A DNA stretch of 64,000 bases from Zychaea mexicana (Eukaryota; Mucoromycota; Mucoromycetes; Mucorales; Lichtheimiaceae): NCBI RefSeq assembly GCF_025766255.1, contig NW_026516759.1, positions 1-64,000 on the forward strand, given 5' to 3'. Below are positions 21,500 through 30,971 of the stretch, in pieces (position 1 is the first letter of the stretch; the number at the start of each line of letters is the position of its first letter). The notes beneath the pieces are model-generated. The model had not been told where the DNA came from. It ran no database searches and was given only the letters and a program-made list of their open reading frames with translations. A program made the position numbers and the translations under genes.

Positions 21500-24400
21500 G
21501 TAGTGATCGTTTAACGATTGCTACTCTCAACGTCCGAAACATACGAACTAATTTGGTAGGGGTTATAGACGCTTGTTTGGATGCAAATATTGATATTATT
21601 TTTCTCTGCGAAACTTACTTACGCCATGGCCGTTTACGCTGTCAATGGCAACAATTTTATAACTATGCACAACTCACGGAGGGCACCAACACCTTCAACC
21701 GCTTTGGCCTCTCCTTTCTCATCCGACCCGATTTCCCCTACGAGGTTCATCCCCTTTCCATCCGCAACGGTGAGGTACTGTCACTGAAAGTTGGCCCTTA
21801 TACTTTGCATGGTGTATACCTACCACCAAAGCTTGATGCTGCAGTGGCTGCCGAGAGGTATACTTCCTTGTCAGTGGATCCATACACAATCATTCTTGGA
21901 GACTTGAATACGCGGTTAGGGAGTACCACGGGTGATGCCAGAGTCACTCCCGATCGTCACCATGCACTGTCTACCTGGATAAGCACAAAAGACTTAACCT
22001 TGTGGAATGCTGAGTTAGCCAACGGAGAAGCTACTTTTTCTGTGCTACGCGGCAATCGTCTATGCGAAAGCATCATTGATTATTTCATATCGATGAGAGA
22101 CAACATCCATGATCCAGCTATGCGCATTCATACAGGCCTAGGCTTGTCGGATCACCACTTGTGTGAGCTGTCATTTGTGCCCGTGAATATGTCACGGCTC
22201 CCGGCCGCCACGGCCCCTCGACGCACTTGGCGACTTCAAAGGTTGAAAAAACCTGAAGTACTCGAACGCTATGCTGACAGGTTTACAGAGTCTACAGGTG
22301 CTCTTTTGGGAGATATCCGTTCTACACTGGAAACCGACGATTTGCATCCGAGCGCTGAAGTGTTGGAGGCATTTGTCGATCGGTTGAACACAGCTGTATA
22401 CGATGCCTTGGATAATACTGTCGGGCGCAGTTGTCCTCGTACCGACTCCCACAAGTGGTTTTGGAACGACACACTCCAGCAACTAGCCGACCGTCGTCAA
22501 ACGTTGCATAAACGCTGGCTTCGATTGCGCAATGACATTGAACGCATTACAGCCCACAGTGACTATATTGCTGCGTGTACTGCTTTTCGCAAAGCGGTAA
22601 GGGCTGCTCGGAAGCAGAACTGGAATGACTTTTGTCAAAAGCTACAAGCTGACCCAACCGAAATGACTGCTGTTGTTAAACGAATGCGCCTGCGTAATCG
22701 AAGCAACGTCACACTTTCATCGCCTCAGGGACCACAAGCTGCTGCTGATAACATGGCTGCTCACCTCGAGCGTGTGTTTGGTGGCTCTGTGTCACCTCGG
22801 CTTTCACCCGGAAGCAATTTCGACCGAGAGCAGAGGACCTGCTGGCACCGGGCAGACATTGAGCTTGCTATTGCGGCCTTGCCAAACCGTAAAGCACCAG
22901 GTTGTGATCATATTAAAGCTGAAATGCTCAAGCCCATTGCATCAAACATCACCCCACTCTTGGATGGACTCTTTACCCTCTGCTGGCGCTGGTCATGGAC
23001 TCCTATCTCGTGGCGTACCGCACAAGTTGTCCCCATCTATAAGAACAAAGGTTCTGCTGACGATCCTTCCAAGTATCGACCCATCAGCTTAACCTCGGTC
23101 TACCGCAAGCTCCTTGAACGATGTGTCATGTCCACCCTTCTCCAGACTATGCCAACCCTCGACATCGCACAAGGTGGCTTTCGTGCTCTCCGTGGTACCC
23201 TGGATCAGGCCCTTTGTCTCCAAGAACTGATGCAAGCATATAGCTTTAATGAGGGTGGTGTGCAGCGCCCTCCAATCGTCGCTTTCCTGGACATAGCAAG
23301 TGCATTTGACAGCTGTAACAGGCGCGTCATTTGGGATACGCTTCGGCCTTATGTGTCTGAACCGCTGCTCAAGCTACTGCGAAGCTTATTCGACGACGTT
23401 GTTGTTCGAGTAATCCTCTCCAACGTGGCATCCCGGGACATATATCCACGGCATGGTGTGCTTCAAGGAAGTATTTTATCTCCCATCCTTTACTCTATTT
23501 TTATCGACACTCTTCCCCGTTTACTACGGTCTGTGTCCTCTCATCCCCACCTTGTGCGTGTACCTACCCCTCCCTCTTCTCGGTCTCTCAATTTTTGCTC
23601 GAGTCGTCCTTTTTCTTTTGCCACCCCCAATGCTGCTCCGCGATCTCTGCTCGAGGACTTGCAGGCACCTTCTTATAACCCTTACCTTATCCCGGACGAT
23701 CCTGCTACTGAGAACCGCTACCCCCACTCCTTCATCCCTATCAATTGTCTGATGTATGCTGATGATGTTGCCATTATCGGTGATGCTCGTGACGTACATA
23801 TGATGCTTTTGGCAGCGGAACAACACTCCAACCTCCTTGGTTATCGGTGGAGCCCTACAAAGTGTGAAATTCTCAATGCCAACCCTCAAGGGGAACCGTT
23901 CACTTTATATGGTACAGAAATTCCTCGTTGCTCGTCATTCAGATACCTTGGCATACCCTTCTCTTCTCTCGGGTTGGATCGCGATATGCTCGTGGCACAG
24001 TCGAAGACCAAAGCTCTCTCAGTCATGAGATTGCTTCGGGATAGTGGCGTCCACATGTATGGTTTTGGGCTTACCTCTTCCCTCCGTGCCTACAAGATCT
24101 TTGTTCGTCCAATTATCGAGTACGGCCTTGCTATTACTTTTCTTTCGGCTCAACAAACTGATGTGATAGAACAAATTCAAAAGCAATGCTTGCGAATGTG
24201 TATTTGTCGCAACCCAGTTGAAAAAGCCATCGGCACTGTCACCCTTTCTTACCTTTCTGCCCTGCCCGACATGCGTACTCGCTATCGTATTTTACAAACT
24301 AAATTTTCTTTACGCGCACAAACACTTCCTCGAAGCACCCTCGTAGTCTGTGTTGTCCCGCACATTTTGATTTCGCAGAATGAAGCCCGTTGGCCAGCCC

Positions 24401-25011
24401 TTCGGCGCAATGTAATCTGGAAATCCGTCCAACAACTCATGAGCCGGCCTAACTCGCCACGGAAGCCTCTCAAAGAAGCTATCCGCGCTCATATGCAAGC
24501 TGAAATTGATAAACTTGTAAGGCATCCTGCCAAATACATAACCATCAAACGAGGCTTGCGCCAACCTGTATGGGATCCAACTCTCTTGTTGCCGTGCACC
24601 AAAAAAGAACGACACCGGCTGGTCAAGTGGCGTCTTGCTTGGCTGCCTCCAACACCGTCAGTACCTTGCCAATGTGGCTCTCCTAAAGCAAATCGTGATC
24701 ACCTTACTTCTTGTCCTCTTCTCTCTTCTGAATTCCGCTCCTTCCGCTGGTCTCTCTCCTCTCTCACACCCGACCCCCCTACTAATGCTGATGCCATTGA
24801 TGTCGCATTAAACTTATTGCCGCGCAAAGTCACCGCCAAGCTCGGTAAATGGCACCGACTATGGCCGGCACTTCTCTCTCTCCTCCGCCGCATTGATGAA
24901 ATAACATCCGACACACCTTTTGACGATGAACCTCCTGCAGGCTCACTTCTTCTTGAGGCTTCGCAGAGTCTCGATTCCCCTCCTTCTTCCTCCTCCTCCT
25001 CCCCTACTTGA
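21496..25011 (+). CDS. LINE ORF2: APE endonuclease-reverse transcriptase
   Basis: A 1171-residue polyprotein that nicks the target and reverse-transcribes the element. The N-terminal exonuclease-endonuclease-phosphatase domain shows TLNVRN, FLCET, ILGDLNTRLG, IIDYFIS and GLSDHHLCEL, so the catalytic Asn, Glu, Asp and His are kept. The RT domain shows APGCDHIKAEMLK, WRTAQVVPIYKNKGS, YRPISLTSVYRKLLER, GFRALRGTLDQ, AFLDIASAFDS, HGVLQGSILSPILYSIFI and the active site LMYADDVAII. Unusually, about 60 Ser/Pro-rich residues lie between the LPRLLRS helix and YADD. A C-terminal Cys-His motif (CQCGSPKANRDHLTSCP) is present and no RNase H was evident. The 4-bp ATGA overlap with ORF1 suggests translation by reinitiation. 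The domain set is intact, with no stop or frameshift. Confidence 0.93.
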   Translation: MSSDRLTIATLNVRNIRTNLVGVIDACLDANIDIIFLCETYLRHGRLRCQWQQFYNYAQLTEGTNTFNRFGLSFLIRPDFPYEVHPLSIRNGEVLSLKVGPYTLHGVYLPPKLDAAVAAERYTSLSVDPYTIILGDLNTRLGSTTGDARVTPDRHHALSTWISTKDLTLWNAELANGEATFSVLRGNRLCESIIDYFISMRDNIHDPAMRIHTGLGLSDHHLCELSFVPVNMSRLPAATAPRRTWRLQRLKKPEVLERYADRFTESTGALLGDIRSTLETDDLHPSAEVLEAFVDRLNTAVYDALDNTVGRSCPRTDSHKWFWNDTLQQLADRRQTLHKRWLRLRNDIERITAHSDYIAACTAFRKAVRAARKQNWNDFCQKLQADPTEMTAVVKRMRLRNRSNVTLSSPQGPQAAADNMAAHLERVFGGSVSPRLSPGSNFDREQRTCWHRADIELAIAALPNRKAPGCDHIKAEMLKPIASNITPLLDGLFTLCWRWSWTPISWRTAQVVPIYKNKGSADDPSKYRPISLTSVYRKLLERCVMSTLLQTMPTLDIAQGGFRALRGTLDQALCLQELMQAYSFNEGGVQRPPIVAFLDIASAFDSCNRRVIWDTLRPYVSEPLLKLLRSLFDDVVVRVILSNVASRDIYPRHGVLQGSILSPILYSIFIDTLPRLLRSVSSHPHLVRVPTPPSSRSLNFCSSRPFSFATPNAAPRSLLEDLQAPSYNPYLIPDDPATENRYPHSFIPINCLMYADDVAIIGDARDVHMMLLAAEQHSNLLGYRWSPTKCEILNANPQGEPFTLYGTEIPRCSSFRYLGIPFSSLGLDRDMLVAQSKTKALSVMRLLRDSGVHMYGFGLTSSLRAYKIFVRPIIEYGLAITFLSAQQTDVIEQIQKQCLRMCICRNPVEKAIGTVTLSYLSALPDMRTRYRILQTKFSLRAQTLPRSTLVVCVVPHILISQNEARWPALRRNVIWKSVQQLMSRPNSPRKPLKEAIRAHMQAEIDKLVRHPAKYITIKRGLRQPVWDPTLLLPCTKKERHRLVKWRLAWLPPTPSVPCQCGSPKANRDHLTSCPLLSSEFRSFRWSLSSLTPDPPTNADAIDVALNLLPRKVTAKLGKWHRLWPALLSLLRRIDEITSDTPFDDEPPAGSLLLEASQSLDSPPSSSSSSPT

Positions 25012-25422
25012 TGTATCTCGCTCTTTGTATCCACATATCAATATTTGCATCCGGCCCTTGCCAATTGGTCTCGTACTAACTCTCTACTCTCTCTCTTTTT
25101 TTATCTTTTTTTTTCTCTCTCTCACCCCAATTCGGAGTTTTTTACCCCACATTTTCATGCTCTCCAAATTTTCTCCTTATCTCCCTACTTCTTTAACTTC
25201 GCTCTCATATTCGTCTTGATCTTACTTCCTGTCTCCCTCACCGCTCTCTTTATACTCCCTTAGTTTTTTCTCTTATTGGTAGCAGAGACACTACTGTATA
25301 GGTTTTTTTTATCTTATTATTTTTGTATAAGCTGTTCGCTATCTCACTCTCACCCATACTACGAGCGCATCATGAATGCTAAACTTCAGTGACGATGCAA
25401 GGCTCTTAATAAAACTTTTGAA

Positions 25423-25437
25423 CTATACCATCAACCC
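25423..25437 (-). repeat. 15-bp tRNA-Pro 5' fragment: target-site duplication of LINE copy 1
   Basis: CTATACCATCAACCC is the complement of tRNA positions 1-15 with one mismatch (T for C). It sits directly after the LINE 3' end, and the next base (A) also matches the left flank at 20090. Confidence 0.85.
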
Positions 25438-25602
25438 AAGTTATACCTGCTATCTTGTTACTTTGCCTAAGGCTGCCATCTATGGAGGCACTCCTCCTCC
25501 TCTCCTCCTCCTCCTCCTCCTCACGACAGGAAAAGTAGTATCTAAGATGGTATAAGAATAGTGTATACTGCATAAAGTAGGCAAGAATCAGGTAGTGAAA
25601 AG

Positions 25603-26475
25603 TAGGGGTTGCAATTAGATGGGTCAGGTCGTGTCAAGGGTCTGACCCGTTGACCCATAGGTCAAGAAAACTCTGACCCGACCTGACCCGTTCAACCCGA
25701 TGGGTCAAAACTTGGGTTGACGGGTCACTACTGATTTTGATTTAGGGACAAAGGAGGTGCCAATCAACCTGAGCTTGAGCACTAGAAGTGCAAAACTACA
25801 TGTATACACAGCTCTCTAAGATGATGGCACGCAAATTCCTAGCAGTGCTAGCAATATCTACATTTTGTGTGATTATTCTTAAAGGTAAAGGGGTTTGTGC
25901 CATAAGAAAAGAAATCGTTTACGCTCACATGCATTAAAGAAAGCATAATGGCTAAAGTGTGGTTAAAAATCGACTTCCTTTAAATGCCCCTAATCCTTTT
26001 CCCTTTTCTTTTCATTTCTTCCTTCTTCTTTCATTTTTCTTTTCTTAATTCCTTCTACGTCTTTTGTCAAATCTCGTCTCTCACTGCCACTCTCTATTAT
26101 CTATTCTCATTGTACTATTGCTACTTCTTTACTACTATTACATATATTGCTTATAGCTTACTTATCTTACACTTTTGAATATAAAATATGATCCCACAAT
26201 GAAAAAGAATATAAGTACGTTTTATGTTACAGTTCTATAGCAGACATTTTGACAACTACATCTTTAATATAATGATCCTTCCCAACAAGAAGATTGACTA
26301 CTTGAATACAAGTATCTCATAGATATCATATGTATACACGGGTTACAACGGGTCAACAGGTCGAGTCAATGGTTAGACGGGTTGACCCATGGGTCAGAAA
26401 AGCATCAACCTGACCTATTGACCTGTCCTCAACCCACGGGTCGGTTTTGACCCGTGGGTCAGATTGCGACCCCTA
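25603..26475. mobile_element. hAT-like non-autonomous DNA element
   Basis: The 873-bp segment has terminal inverted repeats TAGGGGTTGCAAT and, in complement, TAGGGGTCGCAAT. These resemble hAT termini of the type YAGGGGTGGCAA. The subterminal 130 bp at both ends is packed with GGGTCA/TGACCC words, as in hAT elements with clustered transposase sites. There is no coding capacity. No 8-bp target duplication was found in the immediate flanks, so the copy is old or its ends are misplaced by a few bases. Confidence 0.55.
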
Positions 26476-26734
26476 CCATAAGGAAACTTTGAACAATGGT
26501 GGTTTTTAGCTACACTGCTTTTGTATGTTTTACATAACCGTATTTATCATTTTCATTAACAGCTGGACTACAATGTACCATTTTCTTGATCAGTAGTGTT
26601 AACCTTACTTTACAAACGGCTATTGTATAATCCAGCTCAATACCGATACTGTCACATAACACATTATTTTTAAACATTTTCAGTAAGCGATTTTCACTTG
26701 CAGGGGACTAGCGTCTATAATGATTGGATGGCTT

Positions 26735-26991
26735 TCTTGCAGGTGTCTATGGTAGGATAGTCGCGGCGTTTATAAGAAGGAGTGGGGGTTTTTTGTTGAA
26801 TTTTTGAAGAGTTTTTTGGTGTTTTTTCTAACAGTTTTGCATAAACTTCGAAAACTACTCAAAAAGTGATGAATAGCGGAACTGACACGTGTGGTGTTTG
26901 GAAAAGGACAAAAGGTAGTATATAAAAAGGGAAGAAGAAGAGGTAGAAAGGGTTTAGAAGAATAAGGTTGATATGCGGTAAAATACAAATA
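26735..26991 (-). mobile_element. LINE copy 3: 5' end fragment
   Basis: Read on the minus strand, the part from about 26880 down to 26747 matches the leader of LINE copy 1 almost base for base, including the Pyr-rich stretch just before the ORF1 start. The ATG of copy 1 is replaced by ATA, and homology is lost about 10 bp later. The fragment extends about 110 bp further 5' than copy 1 and abuts the tRNA-derived 15-mer at 26993. It therefore probably shows the full 5' end of the family. Confidence 0.75.
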
Positions 26992-26992
26992 G

Positions 26993-27007
26993 GGGTTGAT
27001 GGTGTAG
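26993..27007 (+). repeat. 15-bp tRNA-Pro 5' fragment: target-site duplication of LINE copy 2
   Basis: GGGTTGATGGTGTAG is identical to positions 1-15 of the tRNA-Pro at 28338. It lies between the 3' end of LINE copy 2 and the 5' end of copy 3. Confidence 0.88.
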
Positions 27008-28337
27008 TTCAAAAGTTTTATTAAGAGCCTTGCATCGTCGCTGAAGTTTAGCATTCATGATGCGCTCGTAGTACGGGTGAGATAGCGAACAGCTTATACA
27101 AAAATAAAAAGATAAAAAAAAACCTATACAGTAGTGTCTCTGCTACCAACAAGAGAAAAAACTAAGGGAGTATAAAGAGAGCGGTGAGGGAGACAGGAAG
27201 TAAGATCAAGACGAATATGAGAGCGAAGTTAAAGAAGTAGGGAGATAAGGAGAAAATTTGGAGAGCATGAAAATGTGGGGTAAAAAACTCCGAATTGGGG
27301 TGAGAGAGAAGAACAAAGATAAAAAAAAGAGAGAGAGTAGAGAGTTAGTACGAAACCAATTGGCAAGGGCCGGATGCAAATATTGATATGTGTATACAAA
27401 GAGCGAGATACATCAAGTAGGGGAGGGGGAGGAGGAAGAAGGAGGGGGATCGAGACTCTGCGAAGCCTCAAGAAGAAGTGAGCCTGCAGGAGGTTCATCG
27501 TCAAAAGGTGTGTCGGATGTTATTTCATCAATGCGGCGGAGGAGAGAGAGAAGTGCCGGCCATAGTCGGTGCCATTTACCGAGCTTGGCGGTGACTTTGC
27601 GCGGCAATAAGTTTAATGCGACATCAATGGCATCAGCATTAGTAGGGGGGTCGGGTGTGAGAGAGGAGAGAGACCAGCGGAAGGAGCGGAATTCAGAAGA
27701 GAGAAGAGGACAAGAAGTAAGGTGATCACGATTTGCTTTAGGAGAGCCACATTGGCAAGGTACTGACGGTGTTGGAGGCAGCCAAGCAAGACGCCACTTG
27801 ACCAGCCGGTGTCGTTCTTTTTTGGTGCACGGCAACAAGAGAGTTGGATCCCATACAGGTTGGCGCAAGCCTCGTTTGATGGTTATGTATTTGGCAGGAT
27901 GCCTTACAAGTTTATCAATTTCAGCTTGCATATGAGCGCGGATAGCTTCTTTGAGAGGCTTCTGTGGCGAGTTAGGCCGGCTCATGAGTTGTTGGACGGA
28001 TTTCCAGATTACATTGCGCCGAAGGGCTGGCCAACGGGCTTCATTCTGCGAAATCAAAATGTGCGGGACAACACAGACTACGAGGGTGCTTCGAGGAAGT
28101 GTTTGTGCGCGTAAAGAAAATTTAGTTTGTAAAATACAATAGCGAGTACGCATGTCGGGCAGGGCAGAAAGGTAAGAAAGGGTGACAGTGCCGATGGCTT
28201 TTTCAACTGGGTTGCGACAAATACACATTCGCAAGCATTGCTTTTGAATTTGTTCTATCACATCAGTTTGTTGAGCCGAAAGAAAAGTAATAGCAAGGCC
28301 GTACTCGATAATTGGACGAACAAAGATCTTGTAGGCA
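27008..28337 (-). mobile_element. LINE copy 2, 5'-truncated, at the second tRNA-Pro
   Basis: The 1.33-kb copy runs on the minus strand from inside ORF2 (equivalent to position 24089 of copy 1) to the same 3' terminus, AATAAAACTTTTGAA. The truncated end touches the first base of the tRNA at 28338, and the 3' end touches the 15-bp duplication. Coding for the last 282 residues of ORF2 (27413-28261) is still open and differs from copy 1 at about four residues. This copy arrived recently. Confidence 0.92.
27413..28337 (-). pseudogene. 3' part of LINE ORF2 (truncated)
   Basis: This is the C-terminal region after the RT core. It starts within the AYKIFVRPIIEYGLA thumb-like segment and includes the Cys-His motif CQCGSPKANRDHLTSCP. 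It lacks the endonuclease and the YADD active site, so it cannot act alone. Compared with copy 1, the changes are Arg to Cys and Arg to Gln in the middle and two Ser to Pro near the end. Confidence 0.88.
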
Positions 28338-28410
28338 GGGTTGATGGTGTAGTGGTTATCATTCTCCGTTTGGGTCGGAGAGGCCCCGGGTTCAAATCCC
28401 GGTCGACCCC
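28338..28410 (+). tRNA. tRNA-Pro (anticodon UGG), right copy
   Basis: Identical in sequence to the left copy: 72 nt plus a C discriminator, acceptor GGGTTGA/TCGACCC, anticodon loop TTTGGGT, T loop TTCAAAT. The trailer carries the same 14-bp palindrome (28420-28433) and a seven-T terminator (28448-28454). The upstream base is LINE DNA, so any upstream promoter context is supplied by the transposon. The internal A and B boxes are complete. Confidence 0.95.
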
Positions 28411-29679
28411 CTCGTTTGTCTCACATATGTGAGCATTGTCGAGTATATTTTTTTATTTTGTCGCAGCATATTTCTCGGCCCGAAACATGAACCAATGAGA
28501 TCCACGGACCAATCGTGTGTATTGTCCGTGTTCCTCTTTTATCCTTTGTGCTTACAAGAAGTTACCACACCAATCGCGATAATACTTCTCTAAAACATTC
28601 AAAGCACCAATCCCCTTTTTTACTCCTTCCACGATTATTCATCAACCTTCATCAGATTTGTAACCATATTAGTAATGTTGATATTGTATATTTTATTGCT
28701 TCTTATAAGTTGACCAAAGGGTATAAATACCTTGGATCAACAATCACAATAGAAGGTATCTAGCTACCATCGTATTATCTTTGTGGTTACCTATCGGTAT
28801 TACTCTTCATGGTCTTACTTCTCTTCGTGGTCTTCTCCTACTTTGTGGTTCTCTCTGTGTGGTCTACTCTTGTGGTTTCTATCTATATAAATTACGCCAA
28901 TTTTTGTCGTCATTTTGTAGAGTAATATCACAGAGAGTAAGGATGACCCACAAAGGAATTACCACATAGATAGATGATATTGTATTCAATAAAGATGACC
29001 CATATTTATACTGTTTTTCAAAACTAATGCTATGAACATTCCTCGACCTCATTAAGTGATCATCCTTAACCTCGATGAACACATATTAATTCCCTAAGTA
29101 TCAATATCATCCATCATCATCATCCTAGTCAATTAACAACCTTAATACCAATCTTTCTGTTTGTTCACATCATTAAATTCCTTGGTAAAAAATAAGCATA
29201 TAAATACCTTAGTCTTCAAATAAAAATACATCAGTCAGTTATCTTGTAGTCCCTAATTTCTTCCCTCGTCATCTGGTCTCCTACCTCCAGGTTTCCTTCT
29301 TGTCTTGTCCTATTCCTGTCCACGCCTTACAACTGAGTATATGCAAAGTAATGCTGCGCATAACGTTGATGACTGCTGTTGCATAGCAAGGCAGTACACG
29401 AGGAAGTGGCTGCGCATTACGTCAGGGACGACTTGACGACCGCAGTAAAAGAAGTATCTATGGTTGTTAAAATAATCGAGTATTGCACTACGACATTTTT
29501 TTTGGTCCGATGTCGACGCTGGGGAGGGAGGGTGGTGATCTTCATTCATCAATTCATATCATCCCCACTTTATTAATTTTGCTCAAGCAGCAACGCCTTG
29601 CTTTCTGAACAGCTTTGTTCCACTCAAGCCTCTTAGTAGAGGGACTTTGAGCAAATGAAGCAAGGAACCCAGTTGATTG

Positions 29680-30103
29680 TGTAGTGAACCACATTAATAC
29701 AGTGCTCAAGATATCAATTAATAAGACATTCAGTTAAACATTATAGCACACACATATGAATAATACTACGGTATTCCGGCTAAACACTACTGAATAGAGC
29801 CTCTCACTCAGATGGTTCACCTTACGTGAACAGGACAATGAACCACCTCATCAGCCATTATTACAACAGCTAACGCCGGTTTCAGAGATATGCCCAATTA
29901 ACATAGCGACTTTAGGAAAAGCTTCGATACGTCCTTGATCCAGCGTCTATCACATAGTTTATCTGCTAGTTGGATGAATTGATGTCACCGTCTTAATAGC
30001 TAGAATATAAAAGAGTTTTTTTTATCTTTTGTTGGAATTAAACATCATCCCAAAGATACTGAATCTTGTCCCTTATAATTATTATTGAAGCTCCATCATC
30101 ACA
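29680..30103 (-). mobile_element. Solo LTR, complete 424-bp copy
   Basis: On the minus strand it starts TGTGATGATGGAGC and ends TTCACTACA, with TG...CA termini and a short terminal inverted repeat (TGTGRTGA type). The flanking pentamers GATTG and GAGTG are a 5-bp target duplication with one mismatch. It has the same length as the copy at 63495-63918. There are no internal genes on either side, so it is a solo LTR. A small MITE with these termini is the alternative. Confidence 0.7.
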
Positions 30104-30971
30104 GAGTGGATAGTTCAAATTGTTTATACTATAAAAGGACGCACCAGGGCAAGCACTATAAACGTTAGCCAGTTGATTGAATGTTTCAAATATATTTGCT
30201 AAATTTGCTAGGTATGGCTTATAAGAAAGTTAATTTAACCAACAAGCAGCTTCGTTTTATTTTGCTGTATAAAAAAGATGATCGGCACAGCCCCACTTTA
30301 CTGTAGTCCTGCCTTTACCCCAACTTATTAGCTTCTCTTGTTGTTGAGCACCAATCCAGCGCTTTCACAACTCGACCGTTTGTATGCTATACTTACAATA
30401 CTCGATGATTCCTACCAACACTTTAAAGTTTATCTTTGTAGCCTTTGTATGACACTGTTGGCTTCTTTGCGAAAAAGAAAGGCATTACTGGAGGTGTATG
30501 AAGAATTACTACAGTGGAGAGTGGAGTACACTCACTCTTTTAGGAATGACAATGAGATGTTAACACAGAGAAATTATTTGATATAAAAAAACCTTGCTCA
30601 GTCGTAGTAAACTGATACAGATCTAAAAATCAAGCACATTACCCGTTTGCAGAAAGTGTAAATTTGTAATAACGCAACGTGTCCTAGCAATGAATTAATC
30701 GCATCTTCACAATGATACACGAATTAATAAAAAAAAGACACAGTTTAATGAGTGTTCAGTGAACTATTAAGTCTGATGTACGGGTCTTCAAGTTTCCCTT
30801 CTCGATAGCAAGCGCTGAAGGAGGAGCTGAAAAGCAAAGATAATAGTCCTCAAAAGCGCACACGCCAATAAAGCAAAATTATATATTGGATGTTGGGGTA
30901 TGGTAGCCAATCCATGCGTCAGCATCTTAGATTGTTTCCAATTCTGGTTGCATAGGGCTATTATAGAGACC

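Larger units (their letters stand above)
20091..25422 (+). mobile_element. Non-LTR retrotransposon (LINE) copy 1, nearly full length, inserted at tRNA-Pro 5' end
   Basis: The 5.3-kb element has a 5' leader of about 137 bp, ORF1 (20228-21499), ORF2 (21496-25011) and a 3' region of about 410 bp. That region has long CT-rich tracts and ends AATAAAACTTTTGAA, without a poly(A) tail. It starts immediately next to the 5' end of the minus-strand tRNA-Pro. It ends against a 15-bp copy of the tRNA's first 15 bases (25423-25437, one mismatch), which is the target-site duplication. The element is divergent from the tRNA. Copy 3 shows about 110 bp of additional 5' leader, so copy 1 may be slightly 5'-truncated. 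Both frames are open, so it may be recently active. Confidence 0.93.
28338..30971. repeat. Right arm of the large imperfect inverted repeat
   Basis: Reverse complement of 17605-20089. It includes the second tRNA-Pro and its downstream flank. It is about 150 bp longer than the left arm because it keeps the complete 424-bp LTR and the DNA beyond it (about 30050-30210). Differences are few next to the tRNA and more frequent towards the outer end. Confidence 0.9.

Noticed and set aside
25423..25437. tRNA pseudogene fragments at 25423-25437 and 26993-27007
   Set aside because: They are only the 15-bp target-site duplications of the LINE copies, not decayed tRNA genes.
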